Assembly (NCBI RefSeq): GCF_007004725.1
Contig: NZ_ML660162.1
Span: 620,001 to 684,000, forward strand
Direction of reading: 5' to 3'
DNA length: 64,000 nt
Origin: Aliikangiella coralliicola
Lineage (GTDB): Bacteria; Pseudomonadota; Gammaproteobacteria; Enterobacterales; Kangiellaceae
Made by a program: the position numbers and the translations under genes. The notes below the pieces were generated by a model. It was not told the DNA's origin and searched no databases. It worked only from the letters and a program-made list of their open reading frames with translations. Numbering within the stretch: the stretch's first letter is position 1; each line of letters starts with the position of its first letter. Positions 10,134 to 19,364 of the stretch are shown piece after piece.

Positions 10134-10946
10134 TTGTGGACCCAATTCTTGACCAAACTGGAAAAAATTAACCAAAGCAAGATATTCCAGGTATCTGTTG
10201 TTTTGGTCATTGTTTTTTCTGCTCTTTCAATCGGTGCTAAAACACACAATTTGCCTGTAGAATACATTCAGGCGCTAGTGATCGCCGATGTGGCAATTAC
10301 CGTTTTTTTTGCGATTGAAATTATTATTCGTTATTTAGCGACCAATAACGCTAAGAAGTTTTTTTCCAGCGGCTGGAATATTTTTGATACCGCCATTGTT
10401 ATCGGTAGTCTGATTCCGGCTGGTGGTTCGGGTGTGCTCTTAGCTAGATTGTTAAGAGTTTTCAGGGTTTTGCGTCTGGTTTCAATGATTCCAGAATTAA
10501 GAATATTGATTAACGCATTACTTAAAGCGATCCCTCGAATGGGATATATAGCGCTGCTAATGTTCGTTATTTTCTACATTTACGCCGCTATTGGTAGTAT
10601 TCTTTTTGAAAATATCAATCAAAAGCTATGGGGTGATGTTTCTATTTCAATGCTGACGCTTTTCCGAGTCGCGACCTTTGAAGACTGGACTGACGTGATG
10701 TATGAAACAATGGATGTCTATCCATTTAGCTGGATCTTTTATTTGAGCTTTATCTTCTTAACTGCGTTTATTTTCCTGAATATGATGGTTGGCACAGTAT
10801 TGGAAGTTATGGGTAGCGAGCACGAGCGGTACCGCGCTGAGAGCCATGGTGAGACTGAGGAAGGCGGTGAGCCGGCAAGTAGAGCGCAAATTGAGCAATT
10901 ACAAAAAGAGTTGGCTGAAATAAAGCAACTCATCAGCAGGCGGTGA
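10134..10946 (+). CDS. Single-domain voltage-gated cation channel (BacNav/BacCav type)
   Basis: A 270-aa Ion_trans protein expected to form a homotetrameric voltage-gated channel in the inner membrane. S1-S3 lie at about 18-100; S3 is FDTAIVIGSLIP. S4 is ARLLRVFRVLRLVSM (about 104-118), with four gating arginines at three-residue spacing. S5 is MGYIALLMFVIFYIYAAIGSILF, followed by the pore helix and selectivity filter T181-F-E183-D-W185-T-D187, then S6 (about 205-228). A charged C-terminal tail ends in a short coiled coil (QIEQLQKELAEIKQLI), as in NaChBac-type channels. Compared with the sodium filter TLESW(S/T), the Asp at 184 and 187 resembles calcium-selective filters, so Ca2+ permeation is an inference. 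The start is a TTG with AAGCGGAG about 10 nt upstream. Confidence 0.88.
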   Translation: MWTQFLTKLEKINQSKIFQVSVVLVIVFSALSIGAKTHNLPVEYIQALVIADVAITVFFAIEIIIRYLATNNAKKFFSSGWNIFDTAIVIGSLIPAGGSGVLLARLLRVFRVLRLVSMIPELRILINALLKAIPRMGYIALLMFVIFYIYAAIGSILFENINQKLWGDVSISMLTLFRVATFEDWTDVMYETMDVYPFSWIFYLSFIFLTAFIFLNMMVGTVLEVMGSEHERYRAESHGETEEGGEPASRAQIEQLQKELAEIKQLISRR

Positions 10947-10994
10947 ATTTTGGCTTATCGAGATAGAACAAGCACCCGAATTAAGGGTGCAATA

Positions 10995-11858
10995 ATGAAA
11001 GTTGTTCTGGTGTGCTCGTACCGCCTGCCGCGAATGATTGTAACTGGCCTAAGCCGGTTTTTTGCCTATGCAGGATATTGGCTTAACAGCAAAAATAGTC
11101 AAACCGTGTTGACCAACCTGAAGCTTTGTTTCCCTGCGCTTGAGAAGCGAGAGAGACGCACTTTAGCCCGTCAGGTTGTGGCGGAAAGTGCGTTAATGTA
11201 TGGCGAAGTCGTTGATGCATGGATGGGAAGCAAGCAAGAGATTGAATCGAAAATCTTCGAAATTAACGGACAGAACATACTGGAAGAATGCCGGCAGGCA
11301 GAGAAACCAATAATTGTAGCCGTTCCTCACATTGGTAACTGGGAATATTTCTGGCACTGGTTGCAATTGAATTACACAGCGATTTCCATGTATAGCCCGG
11401 CGAAGTTTGATTTGTTGGATGAGGTGATGTTTAAGGCAAGAACCAAGTTTGGCGGAAAACCTTTTGCCACAGATCCTAAAGGTATTATGGGGTTGTTAAG
11501 AGCGTTAAAAAAAGGCGGAATTATGATGATCCTGCCTGATCAGGCGCCGCGAGAAGGTGCCGGAGTTTATACCCCCTTTTTTGGTTATCCTGCTTATACC
11601 ATGACGTTGTTGCATAAATTTATTGGCAAGACCGGCGCTCAGTTGCTTTTCGGCAGCTGTATAAGATTAAAAGATGGTAAGGGTTTTTCAATTAATATTG
11701 AGAAAGCTGACTTTCCGTTCGAAAAAAGAGAAATTGACCCATTCAATCTCGCAATGAATCAGCAAATTGAAAAGATCATTGAACGAAATCCAGAACAATA
11801 TCAATGGAGTTACAAGCGTTTTAAGCGCCAATCAAATGGAATAACGCCGTATCAGTAA
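10995..11858 (+). CDS. LpxL/HtrB-family lipid A or lysophospholipid acyltransferase
   Basis: A 287-aa membrane-anchored acyltransferase of the LpxL/LpxM/MsbB superfamily, which adds a secondary acyl chain to a lipid acceptor, classically lipid A. Features are the N-terminal hydrophobic anchor (about 1-30), the catalytic H-x4-E motif in VPHIGNWEYFWHW, and the acceptor/lipid motif MILPDQAPREGAGVYTPFFGYPAYT. The C terminus has the family ending ERNPEQYQWSYKRFKRQ. I chose the ATG preceded by AAGGGTG; a TTG 45 bp upstream is in frame but lacks a good ribosome site. The gene begins about 50 bp after the channel and is probably co-transcribed with it. Whether it is the lauroyl or myristoyl enzyme, or an ornithine-lipid type, cannot be told. 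Confidence 0.88.
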   Translation: MKVVLVCSYRLPRMIVTGLSRFFAYAGYWLNSKNSQTVLTNLKLCFPALEKRERRTLARQVVAESALMYGEVVDAWMGSKQEIESKIFEINGQNILEECRQAEKPIIVAVPHIGNWEYFWHWLQLNYTAISMYSPAKFDLLDEVMFKARTKFGGKPFATDPKGIMGLLRALKKGGIMMILPDQAPREGAGVYTPFFGYPAYTMTLLHKFIGKTGAQLLFGSCIRLKDGKGFSINIEKADFPFEKREIDPFNLAMNQQIEKIIERNPEQYQWSYKRFKRQSNGITPYQ

Positions 11859-11883
11859 TCTGAGTTTGAGAGCAATTGTTTCT

Positions 11884-12351
11884 TTAGTGGAAACAGGCAT
11901 CCATGTTTTCCAACCACACTGCAGCACCCTGCTTCCCCGGTAGGTTGAATAGAACCATCATGACGACCCACTTTAACTGGTCGAGATCTACCGGTTTACT
12001 TGATTCTAATGCAAGCACGCGATCAATGACGGCTTCCCGGCTATGTGGATCGAGTACACCGACCTGTTCCAGAAAATACATAAAACCACGACATTCTGTG
12101 GATAAAAAATGCTGTTCGTAAGGGTGATAAACGCGAGTGTTTTGTTGACTAGACTCAATTGGTGCGAAATTATCAGAACTGGTATCAACCAGACCATCCA
12201 GCCAACTAAGCGCAGAGTCTATTTCAATACTTTTAAATCCGACTTCTTCAAGTTCACTCACCAGTTCTTGAGCTCTTTCTACTGGCACAATTTCGTCGTC
12301 TTGAAATCTCTCGAAGATATAGAGTAGTACATCAAGTACTCCTGCTTTCAT
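11884..12351 (-). CDS. smg: Smg family protein (DUF494)
   Basis: A 155-aa acidic cytoplasmic protein with the typical Smg start MKAGVLDVLLYIFERF and the helical middle ELVSELEEVGFKSIEIDSALSWLDGL. The C-terminal half (ECRGFMYFLEQVGVLD, REAVIDRVLALE, LDQLKWVVMMVLFNLPG) is also family-typical. It lies 20 bp after dprA, as in many gammaproteobacteria (lysM-dprA-smg). Its molecular role is not well defined; co-occurrence with dprA suggests a DNA-related or linked housekeeping role, but that is only contextual. Confidence 0.9.
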   Translation of the reverse strand: MKAGVLDVLLYIFERFQDDEIVPVERAQELVSELEEVGFKSIEIDSALSWLDGLVDTSSDNFAPIESSQQNTRVYHPYEQHFLSTECRGFMYFLEQVGVLDPHSREAVIDRVLALESSKPVDLDQLKWVVMMVLFNLPGKQGAAVWLENMDACFH

Positions 12352-12371
12352 TCATTTTCCCCAAAAAGGTA

Positions 12372-13520
12372 TTATTGACGGATATAACCGCCTGCGCTGT
12401 TAATAATCCAGCCTTCTAATTCTAACAACAGTAGTTTATTGGTCACAGCTTCCACTGTCAATTGGCTACGAACCACGATAGTGTCCAGACTGGTTATGTC
12501 ATAATCGATCAACTTAAGAAATTCTGCATCTTCCTGGCTGAGTGCGGCCCTGCTATGCTGTTGTGAGCGATCGATTTGCCCCTTCGCGATACAGGGTAAA
12601 TCTTCAATAATATCTTCTACAGATTCGACGAGCTTTGCGCCTTGCTTTATCAGTTTATGGCAGCCTTTGGCGAGCGAATTATGGATTGAGCCGGGAATTG
12701 CAAACACATCTCTCCCCTCATCAACTGAACATCGTGCGGTAATTAAGGTACCGCTTTTTTCCGCCGCTTCAACAACCAAAGTTCCAAGGGACAAGCCAGC
12801 AATAATTCGATTTCGTTGTGGAAAACTTCCTCTATCGAAAGGTTCCATTGGCATTTTTTCTGAAATTAATAGCCCTCTTTCCGCTATTTGATGGGCAAGT
12901 TCTCGGTGGTGCGCCGGGTACACTCGGTTAAGTCCAGTGCCCATGACCGCTATGGTGTGGCCATCGGCTGCAAGTGCTGCTCGATGTGCCTCTCCGTCAA
13001 TACCGGTCGCAAGGCCGCTAGTAATTGTTAATCCGTGTTCACAGAGCGCTTTGCAAAAAGACTGTGTATTCGACAAACCTTGAGCCGTTGGTTGCCGAGA
13101 TCCCACCACCCCAATCTGAGGAGACAAAAGCAACTCGGGGTTACCGAGGGCAAAAAGTAATAATGGTGGCGTAGCGGTTTCGGCAAGTAAGGGTGGGTAA
13201 TAGGCTGAATTTAATGGAATGATGTGACGATCTGACGAGTCCGACCAACTAAGTGCTGTTTCTAAGGCGTCAAAGTTAAAGCTTAGTATTTGGTTAACAA
13301 CTGATGATTTTAAACCCGCCTGTATCAGCTGCTCCTTACTGGCATCGAAAATAGCTTGTGCTGTGTGAAAGTGATTCAGGAGTTTATGGGCGCTGATGAT
13401 GCCAACGCCCTTGAGGTTTTTTAACGCGAGTAAATAACCAATTTCATTGCTACTTTTCTGAGTTTTTTGATTTTTTATCGATTTTTGAGTTAATTGTTCA
13501 GAACTTTTAACTGAGTGCAT
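12372..13520 (-). CDS. dprA: DNA-processing protein DprA/Smf
   Basis: DprA loads RecA on incoming single-stranded DNA during natural transformation. The 382-aa protein has a SAM-like N-terminal helical region (about 25-100; LLALKNLKGVGIISAHKLLNHF), the Rossmann-type core with VVGSRQPTAQGL, GLTITSGLATGIDGEAHRAAL, MGTGLNRVYPAHHREL and SFPQRNRIIAGLS, then a C-terminal winged-helix segment (about 305-382; LIDYDITSLDTIVVRSQL). All family blocks are intact. It sits in the middle of the lysM-dprA-smg operon, 24 bp after the LysM gene. Confidence 0.96.
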   Translation of the reverse strand: MHSVKSSEQLTQKSIKNQKTQKSSNEIGYLLALKNLKGVGIISAHKLLNHFHTAQAIFDASKEQLIQAGLKSSVVNQILSFNFDALETALSWSDSSDRHIIPLNSAYYPPLLAETATPPLLLFALGNPELLLSPQIGVVGSRQPTAQGLSNTQSFCKALCEHGLTITSGLATGIDGEAHRAALAADGHTIAVMGTGLNRVYPAHHRELAHQIAERGLLISEKMPMEPFDRGSFPQRNRIIAGLSLGTLVVEAAEKSGTLITARCSVDEGRDVFAIPGSIHNSLAKGCHKLIKQGAKLVESVEDIIEDLPCIAKGQIDRSQQHSRAALSQEDAEFLKLIDYDITSLDTIVVRSQLTVEAVTNKLLLLELEGWIINSAGGYIRQ

Positions 13521-13544
13521 TCCCTGCTTTTGTTCCTGTGTTTA

Positions 13545-14642
13545 TCAATACGGCATCTTTACCTTATCATAAACGTGGATGGTTTTTTCTGCTTTTAGCA
13601 CTAAACCTAAGCTAACCTTTTCAAAAGTTCTAAAGATCATGAGCCTGCCCGCTAACTCGTCGGGTAACTTAACTTCTTGCTTAGTATTGGTGATTGACTC
13701 CTTAAATTTAGTCAGAGCACTAACAGAATCATCTTCCTGACGTCTTTTAGTCGCAATGTCATCGACAATTGTCTCACCTTTTTTGTATATTGAAAGCACG
13801 TGGCCAACTTCCATCATTTCTCTCTCGCCACGATTAATGACCACAACATCGTATTGCCCTATCTGCTGCACGCCACCGTAAACAGAAATTATTTGCCCGC
13901 CATCGAATGATTTCGGTGAATGAGGAAAATAAACAGGTCGTAATTGTTCTTCATTAGTTGGCCAGGCTCTGTCACCGCGTCGTAACTCCTGTACCGACTT
14001 TTTCAGCCGCATTACTGACGGGTCGCCAGAAACCTCTTTTAAGCCCTCGGCAATATGAATGGCCTCTATACCTAGCATTTCGCCGGTTTCAGGATCGATG
14101 TAGGGATCGCCTTTGCGAAAGAAGGTATATTTTTGTGCGGCTTCGTCCAGGATCCCTCGAACGTAAACTTTGTTATTTTCAGCCGCTAGTAAGCGGTCAC
14201 TATCGCTACCCACTACATAAGGAGAGTCTTCGATTTGAGACTCGGAGACAACTTGTGCTGAGGTCAGAAAGGGTAAGATTGCATCTAGTGGTAATGTGGA
14301 GATAGCTGAATCAGCAGACAGCTCCCTCGCCTTCGGTCTTAACTTAATAGTTCCGTTTGGCAAACGATTGGTTTTGGTAATTCTTGGCTGGCCATCAACA
14401 TAAACCAGAGCGATAATATCCCCTGGAAAAATTAGATGCGGGTTATCAACCTGGTTGTTAACATGCCAGATTTCCGGCCATAACCAGGGAGTATCCAGGA
14501 ATTTTTCGGAGATATCCCACAAAGTGTCGCCGGGCTGCACAATATGAAATTCTGGATGATTTTGTTTTAATTCGGCGGCGCTACTGAACCAAGCGGATAA
14601 GCTGAGCAGTGTCGACAAAATGCCAATGGTGAGTTTTTTCAT
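13545..14642 (-). CDS. LysM peptidoglycan-binding protein
   Basis: A 365-aa exported protein with a signal peptide (about 1-22) and one LysM domain (about 32-80: FHIVQPGDTLWDISEKFLDTPWLWPEIWHVNNQVDNPHLIFPGD), which binds glycan strands. The remaining 280 residues are a beta-rich region with no recognised enzymatic motif; it mentions repeated YVVGSD, GEMLGIEAIHI and RGDRAWP strands seen in gammaproteobacterial homologues. These homologues are nearly always found divergent to def, as here. It heads the dprA-smg operon. The likely role is an envelope-associated glycan binder. Confidence 0.88.
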   Translation of the reverse strand: MKKLTIGILSTLLSLSAWFSSAAELKQNHPEFHIVQPGDTLWDISEKFLDTPWLWPEIWHVNNQVDNPHLIFPGDIIALVYVDGQPRITKTNRLPNGTIKLRPKARELSADSAISTLPLDAILPFLTSAQVVSESQIEDSPYVVGSDSDRLLAAENNKVYVRGILDEAAQKYTFFRKGDPYIDPETGEMLGIEAIHIAEGLKEVSGDPSVMRLKKSVQELRRGDRAWPTNEEQLRPVYFPHSPKSFDGGQIISVYGGVQQIGQYDVVVINRGEREMMEVGHVLSIYKKGETIVDDIATKRRQEDDSVSALTKFKESITNTKQEVKLPDELAGRLMIFRTFEKVSLGLVLKAEKTIHVYDKVKMPY

Positions 14643-14822
14643 TGCGCTTTCCCTTATCTAGGTGGGCCCATTGTTAATTTTTGCTCTCTGTAAGCCATTT
14701 TAGCCTAAAATCAGTTAAAAAGACTAGTTTGTTAAAATGGTGTATTCATAGCAAATTTTCCAGTATGATCATTATCTTAGCAGTATTACTTATGAATTTA
14801 CTAGAACTTACGTCACAGAGTT

Positions 14823-15332
14823 ATGTCAACATTAGAAATTCTTGAATATCCAGACCCTCGTTTACGCACCAAAGCGAAACCGGTTACTGATTTTGGTGCG
14901 AGCTTACAAAAGCAGATCGATGACATGTTCGAAACCATGTATGCTGCGCCTGGAATTGGCCTGGCCGCTACTCAGGTGGACATTCACAAGACCCTCTTTG
15001 TCATTGATGTTTCTGAAAATAATGACAATCCGCTAACATTCATTAACCCTGAAATTGTTGAGTTGCGGGGTGTAGAAGAAATGGAGGAAGGTTGCCTTTC
15101 ATTTCCAGGGATCTACGCCAAGGTTGAAAGAGCCGATGAGGTGACAATTAAAGCACTGGACCGGAATGGTGAGCCATTTGAGCTCGATGCAGACGGTTTA
15201 CTGGCTGTGTGTATTCAGCACGAACTCGATCATACGCAGGGAAAATTATTTGTCGATTATTTATCGCCATTAAAACGCCAGCGTATCCGCAAAAAACTCG
15301 AAAAAGAACATAAGGCTAGAAACCGCGCCTGA
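14823..15332 (+). CDS. def: Peptide deformylase
   Basis: Def removes the formyl group from nascent N-formyl-methionine. The three diagnostic metal-site motifs are present: GIGLAATQV (GxGxAAxQ), EGCLSFPG (EGCLS with the Cys ligand) and QHELDHTQG (HExxH). At 169 aa the length equals the E. coli enzyme. It is the first gene of the def-fmt-rsmB operon and is divergent from the LysM gene, with a 180-bp shared upstream region. Confidence 0.98.
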   Translation: MSTLEILEYPDPRLRTKAKPVTDFGASLQKQIDDMFETMYAAPGIGLAATQVDIHKTLFVIDVSENNDNPLTFINPEIVELRGVEEMEEGCLSFPGIYAKVERADEVTIKALDRNGEPFELDADGLLAVCIQHELDHTQGKLFVDYLSPLKRQRIRKKLEKEHKARNRA

Positions 15333-15333
15333 A

Positions 15334-16311
15334 ATGAATAACCATCCGTTAAAAATAATTTTTGCCGGTACGCCGGATTTTGCCGCCAGCGCGCTAAAAG
15401 CTTTGCTTGAACAAGGACACGATATTTGTGCCGTCTATTGTCAACCAGACAGGCCTAGCGGCCGCGGTAAAAAATTAATTGCCGGACCTGTGAAGCAACT
15501 CGCGCTAGGCCACAATATTCCAGTCGAACAACCGCTAAACTTTAAGCAAGAGTCCAGTGTTGAGCAATTGGCAAGTTATCAGGCCGACTTGATGGTCGTG
15601 GTGGCGTATGGGCTTTTGCTGCCCCAAGCTGTTTTAGATACGCCCCGATATGGATGCGTTAATATCCATGGCTCAATACTGCCCCGTTGGCGAGGTGCTG
15701 CGCCCATTCAAAGAGCGATTGAGCATGGCGACGATGAATCCGGCATTACAATTATGCAGATGGATAAGGGACTGGATACAGGGAATATGCTGCTAAAACT
15801 GAATTGTCCGATTGAAGATAAGGAAACCGGCAGCAGTTTGCACGATAAGTTGGCTGTGCTCGGCGGTCAGGCAATTAATCAATATTTGACGGACTTTAAT
15901 CCATCGAAATTCGACGCTTCGAATTATGGAGAAGTTCAGGATGATACTCTCGCCTGTTATGCCCATAAGTTGTCAAAACAAGAAGCCGAAATTGACTGGT
16001 CTGAGGGCGCCGAGCAAATTGAGCGCAGAATCAGAGCCTTTAATGGCTGGCCGGTTTGTTTCACAAGTGTTAATAATAAACGATTGAGAGTTTGGCAAGC
16101 GCAACCTGGAATAAAACCAGAAACGGAGCAAACTCCGGGCACAGTAACAGGTTTTTCAAAAAACGGCATAGAAGTTGTGTGTGGTGACCAGAAAACACTT
16201 TTACTGACACATCTTCAACCTGATGGCAGTAAGAAGATGGACGCCGCCGCCCTGCTTAATTCTCGTAAAGAATGGTTTGAAAACAGTCCGGTTCTGGGAA
16301 GTCGTGGCTGA
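15334..16311 (+). CDS. fmt: Methionyl-tRNA formyltransferase
   Basis: Fmt formylates initiator Met-tRNA using 10-formyl-tetrahydrofolate. The catalytic domain has IIFAGTPDFAASAL, the VVAYGLLLPQ block, VNIHGSILPRWRGAAPIQRAIEHGD with the Asn-His pair, and ITIMQMDKGLDTGNML. The C-terminal tRNA-binding domain spans about 207-315. 325 aa is slightly longer than E. coli (315). It starts 1 bp after the def stop, showing translational coupling in the def-fmt-rsmB operon. Confidence 0.97.
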   Translation: MNNHPLKIIFAGTPDFAASALKALLEQGHDICAVYCQPDRPSGRGKKLIAGPVKQLALGHNIPVEQPLNFKQESSVEQLASYQADLMVVVAYGLLLPQAVLDTPRYGCVNIHGSILPRWRGAAPIQRAIEHGDDESGITIMQMDKGLDTGNMLLKLNCPIEDKETGSSLHDKLAVLGGQAINQYLTDFNPSKFDASNYGEVQDDTLACYAHKLSKQEAEIDWSEGAEQIERRIRAFNGWPVCFTSVNNKRLRVWQAQPGIKPETEQTPGTVTGFSKNGIEVVCGDQKTLLLTHLQPDGSKKMDAAALLNSRKEWFENSPVLGSRG

Positions 16312-17644
16312 TCCGCGTTTAGTGGCGCTAGGCTGGCTAATCAGAGTCCACGAGGGTCGTTCTGTTAACGATTTGTTGGCAAACAGTAGTCAATCTCCTG
16401 GTTCAGACAGGCATCCAGCCAACCAGTTATCTCCTCAGCAAAAAGCCCAGGCAAAACAGATACTCTATGGCTGTTTGCGCTATTATCATCAGCTTAAAAC
16501 CATTGCTGAAAATTTGTTGGCAAAACCATTTAAAGACAAAGATCTCGATTTGTTGCTAGTGGTAGTCACCGGTCTTTATCAACTTAAATATTTATCAACA
16601 CCCGATCACGCGGCCATTTCTGAGTCAGTTGAGTTAACTCGAAAACTTAAAAAGAAATGGGCGAGCGGCGTGATAAACGGTGTTTTGCGCCGATATCAGC
16701 GAGAAAAGGATGAGATCGAAGATTCCTTGAGCAAATCGCTGCAATTTCAATTTTCCCACCCTGGCTGGATTATTAAAAAATTACGTCAGGACTGGCCGTC
16801 TCGCGCCGAAGATATTTTGTCGCAAAATAATCAACATGCGCCAATGATTTTGCGTGTTAATACACAAGTTATTTCTCAGAAAGACTATCTTTCGCAACTG
16901 ACAGAAAATAATTATCAGGCATCTCCCCATCCTGTCGCAGCAGATGCTGTGGTGCTGGAAAAAGCATCTGATGTTTTTTCACTGCCGCTATTTCAATCGG
17001 GCGGTGTTACCGTTCAAGATGCGGCACCACAACTTGCGGTTGAATTGTTGCAACTCGACGAGAACCTTCGAGCGTTGGACGCGTGCGCCGCGCCAGGCGG
17101 AAAAACCGGCCATATTATGCAGCGTCAGCCAAATCTTGAGTTAACGGCTGTCGAGTTGTCGCCAAGGCGTGCACAAAAAATTCAAGAAACCCTTGAGCGA
17201 CTTTATCCTGCTCAGAGTTGTCATCTTATTTGTGCCGATGTCACCGAGGTCGAAGATTGGTGGGACGGGCAACTGTACGATCGAATTTTATTGGATGTTC
17301 CCTGCTCGGCGAGCGGTGTGATCCGACGTAACCCGGATATTAAAATACACCGTAAAACTACTGATATTCAGCCACTAGTTGAAATACAGTCAAAAATACT
17401 CGATAAAACATGGGAATTGCTTAAGCCCGGCGGCATATTGGTTTATGCCACCTGCTCGGTGTTTAAACAGGAAAACGATGCACAAATTGCTGCTTTTACC
17501 AAGAGAAATGAAGTCGAGTTTGTTTCACTACCCAATAAGATAGAGAAAAAACTGAATAACGAGGCTGAGTTCGGCTATCAGATTTTTCCCGGAGAAGCGC
17601 AAATGGACGGGTTTTACCTGTGTGGTTTGAAAAAGCCTGGTTAA
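16304..17644 (+). CDS. rsmB: 16S rRNA (cytosine-967 C5) methyltransferase RsmB
   Basis: RsmB methylates C967 of 16S rRNA using S-adenosylmethionine. An N-terminal NusB-like helical domain (about 1-135) is followed by the methyltransferase core with LDACAAPGGKTGHIM (SAM binding), LDVPCSASGVIRRNPDIK (one catalytic Cys) and YATCSVFKQENDAQI (second Cys). The GTG chosen here gives 446 aa beginning VADPRLVALGWL, close to the usual 430, and overlaps the fmt stop by 8 bp. A longer reading from 16223 would lie wholly inside fmt and has no family support. The ribosome site (GGGAAG) is rather close, so the start is probable rather than certain. Confidence 0.94.
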   Translation: MADPRLVALGWLIRVHEGRSVNDLLANSSQSPGSDRHPANQLSPQQKAQAKQILYGCLRYYHQLKTIAENLLAKPFKDKDLDLLLVVVTGLYQLKYLSTPDHAAISESVELTRKLKKKWASGVINGVLRRYQREKDEIEDSLSKSLQFQFSHPGWIIKKLRQDWPSRAEDILSQNNQHAPMILRVNTQVISQKDYLSQLTENNYQASPHPVAADAVVLEKASDVFSLPLFQSGGVTVQDAAPQLAVELLQLDENLRALDACAAPGGKTGHIMQRQPNLELTAVELSPRRAQKIQETLERLYPAQSCHLICADVTEVEDWWDGQLYDRILLDVPCSASGVIRRNPDIKIHRKTTDIQPLVEIQSKILDKTWELLKPGGILVYATCSVFKQENDAQIAAFTKRNEVEFVSLPNKIEKKLNNEAEFGYQIFPGEAQMDGFYLCGLKKPG

Positions 17645-17909
17645 AAAACTCTTCTAATTCCTTGTTTACTGGTAAGTCGTTGTAAATAATAATTAAATGG
17701 GCTGGTTGATTTTTTGGGGACGAGGTTGTTGATTGTTGGTGAATCTTAACGCTTGTGGCTAAAATAAGCTCACTGTTGAAAGGAATGCAATAAAATGATT
17801 TCAGTAGCGATTTATCAAGAAAGATGATTACTCGACAAGATCATTTACCAATGAGCGACAGTCTCAAAATTAGTGAGCAGGAACAGCCTGATCCAGGCAT
17901 AGAGAAACA

Positions 17910-19283
17910 ATGAAAATAATTATCTTAGGTGCAGGACAAGTTGGTGGAACCCTTGCAATCAGCTTAGCTGGTGAAGATAACGATATCACCCTGGTTGATA
18001 CCAATCCCAAAAAACTTAGAGCATTACAGGACCACCTCGACCTCCGAACCATTGTGGGCTATGGCGCTCATCCGCAAATTCTGCGTCAAGCAGGCGCTGA
18101 GGATGCAGATATGGTAATCGCGGTAACCAACAGTGATGAGACCAATATGATTGCCTGCCAGGTTGCCTATTCGATTTTCAACACTCCGACCAAAATAGCG
18201 CGCGTACGTAGTGCAGAATATTTAAAAGAGAAAAAGCTGTTCGACGCGAAAAATTTGCCAGTCGATGTTGTCATTAGTCCTGAGCAACTGGTAGTTAAAT
18301 ATATCAGACGATTGGTTGAAAACCCGGGGGCGCTGCAAGTCGTTGATTTTGCTGACGGGTTAGTCAGGTTGGTGGCGGTAAAGGCCTACTACGGTGGATT
18401 ACTGGTGGGAAATGCCCTCTCCGCGTTAAAAGATCACATGCCGAACATCGAAACCCGCGTTGCCGCCATTTTTCGTCGCGGTCGTGCGATTATGCCGACG
18501 GGCGATACAGTTATTGAGGCCGATGATGAAGTCTTTTTTATTGCTGCCAGTCATCATATTCGTCAGGTGATGGGTGAACTGCAAAAGCTTGAAAATCCTT
18601 ATAAAAGAATCATGATTGCCGGTGGCGGAAATATCGGCCAGGGCTTAGCGAAATCCCTTGAAGATACTTATCACGTCAAGTTATTGGAAGCTGATCCCAA
18701 GAAAGCCCATTCAATCAGTGATGGACTGGAGAACACGATTGTTCTTCAAGGCGATGCCAGTAATCAGGAATTGTTGCTCGATGAAAATATTGATCATATG
18801 GACGTGTTTATTGCCGTCACCAATAAAGACGAAGCCAATATTATGTCGGCGATGCTGGCGAAAAAATTAGGTGTACGAAAAACCATGGTGCTCATTAATC
18901 GCACTGCTTATATCGATTTACTTCAGGGTAATGAAGTTGATATTGCGATTTCGCCACAACAAACTACAACTAGTAGTTTGCTAACGCATATTCGTCGTGG
19001 TGATGTTGCCAACGTGTATACTTTGCGACGTGGAGCGGCTGAAGCGATGGAAGCGGTTGCCCACGGTACCGAAGAAACTTCCAAGGTTGTGGGCAGAGCT
19101 ATTGGTGATATCGAACTTCCCAGAGGGACCACAATCGCGGCAATTGTGCGTGATGATAAGGTTATAATTGCTCATCATAATATTGTTATTCAGAGTAATG
19201 ACCATGTGATTTTATTTTTGGTTGGTAAAAAATATGTACGTGATGTTGAGCAGCTGTTCCAGGTGGATTTAACATTTTTCTAA
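17910..19283 (+). CDS. trkA: Trk K+ transport regulatory subunit TrkA
   Basis: TrkA is the peripheral NAD(H)-binding gating subunit of the Trk potassium uptake system. The 457 aa hold two tandem RCK units: the first opens with [20 protein letters not shown], the second with [18 protein letters not shown], and each is followed by an RCK_C lobe ([12 protein letters not shown]..., [15 protein letters not shown]...). trkH follows after 80 bp. Linkage to rsmB is a common gammaproteobacterial order. The 265 bp before it hold no convincing gene. Confidence 0.97.
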   Translation: MKIIILGAGQVGGTLAISLAGEDNDITLVDTNPKKLRALQDHLDLRTIVGYGAHPQILRQAGAEDADMVIAVTNSDETNMIACQVAYSIFNTPTKIARVRSAEYLKEKKLFDAKNLPVDVVISPEQLVVKYIRRLVENPGALQVVDFADGLVRLVAVKAYYGGLLVGNALSALKDHMPNIETRVAAIFRRGRAIMPTGDTVIEADDEVFFIAASHHIRQVMGELQKLENPYKRIMIAGGGNIGQGLAKSLEDTYHVKLLEADPKKAHSISDGLENTIVLQGDASNQELLLDENIDHMDVFIAVTNKDEANIMSAMLAKKLGVRKTMVLINRTAYIDLLQGNEVDIAISPQQTTTSSLLTHIRRGDVANVYTLRRGAAEAMEAVAHGTEETSKVVGRAIGDIELPRGTTIAAIVRDDKVIIAHHNIVIQSNDHVILFLVGKKYVRDVEQLFQVDLTFF

Positions 19284-19364
19284 TTTGCCAAGACAGCCGA
19301 TTTTTAACCAACAGTTCCTTATCAATAAAAAGTGTTCAACAAGAGATAAGCTTCAAATAAAAAT

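Noticed and set aside
9977-10267. 96-codon minus-strand frame overlapping the channel start
   Set aside because: It is antisense to a real channel gene and covers a clear terminator; composition is not protein-like.
16223-16303. Upstream extension of rsmB
   Set aside because: It lies wholly inside fmt, and the extra residues have no family match.
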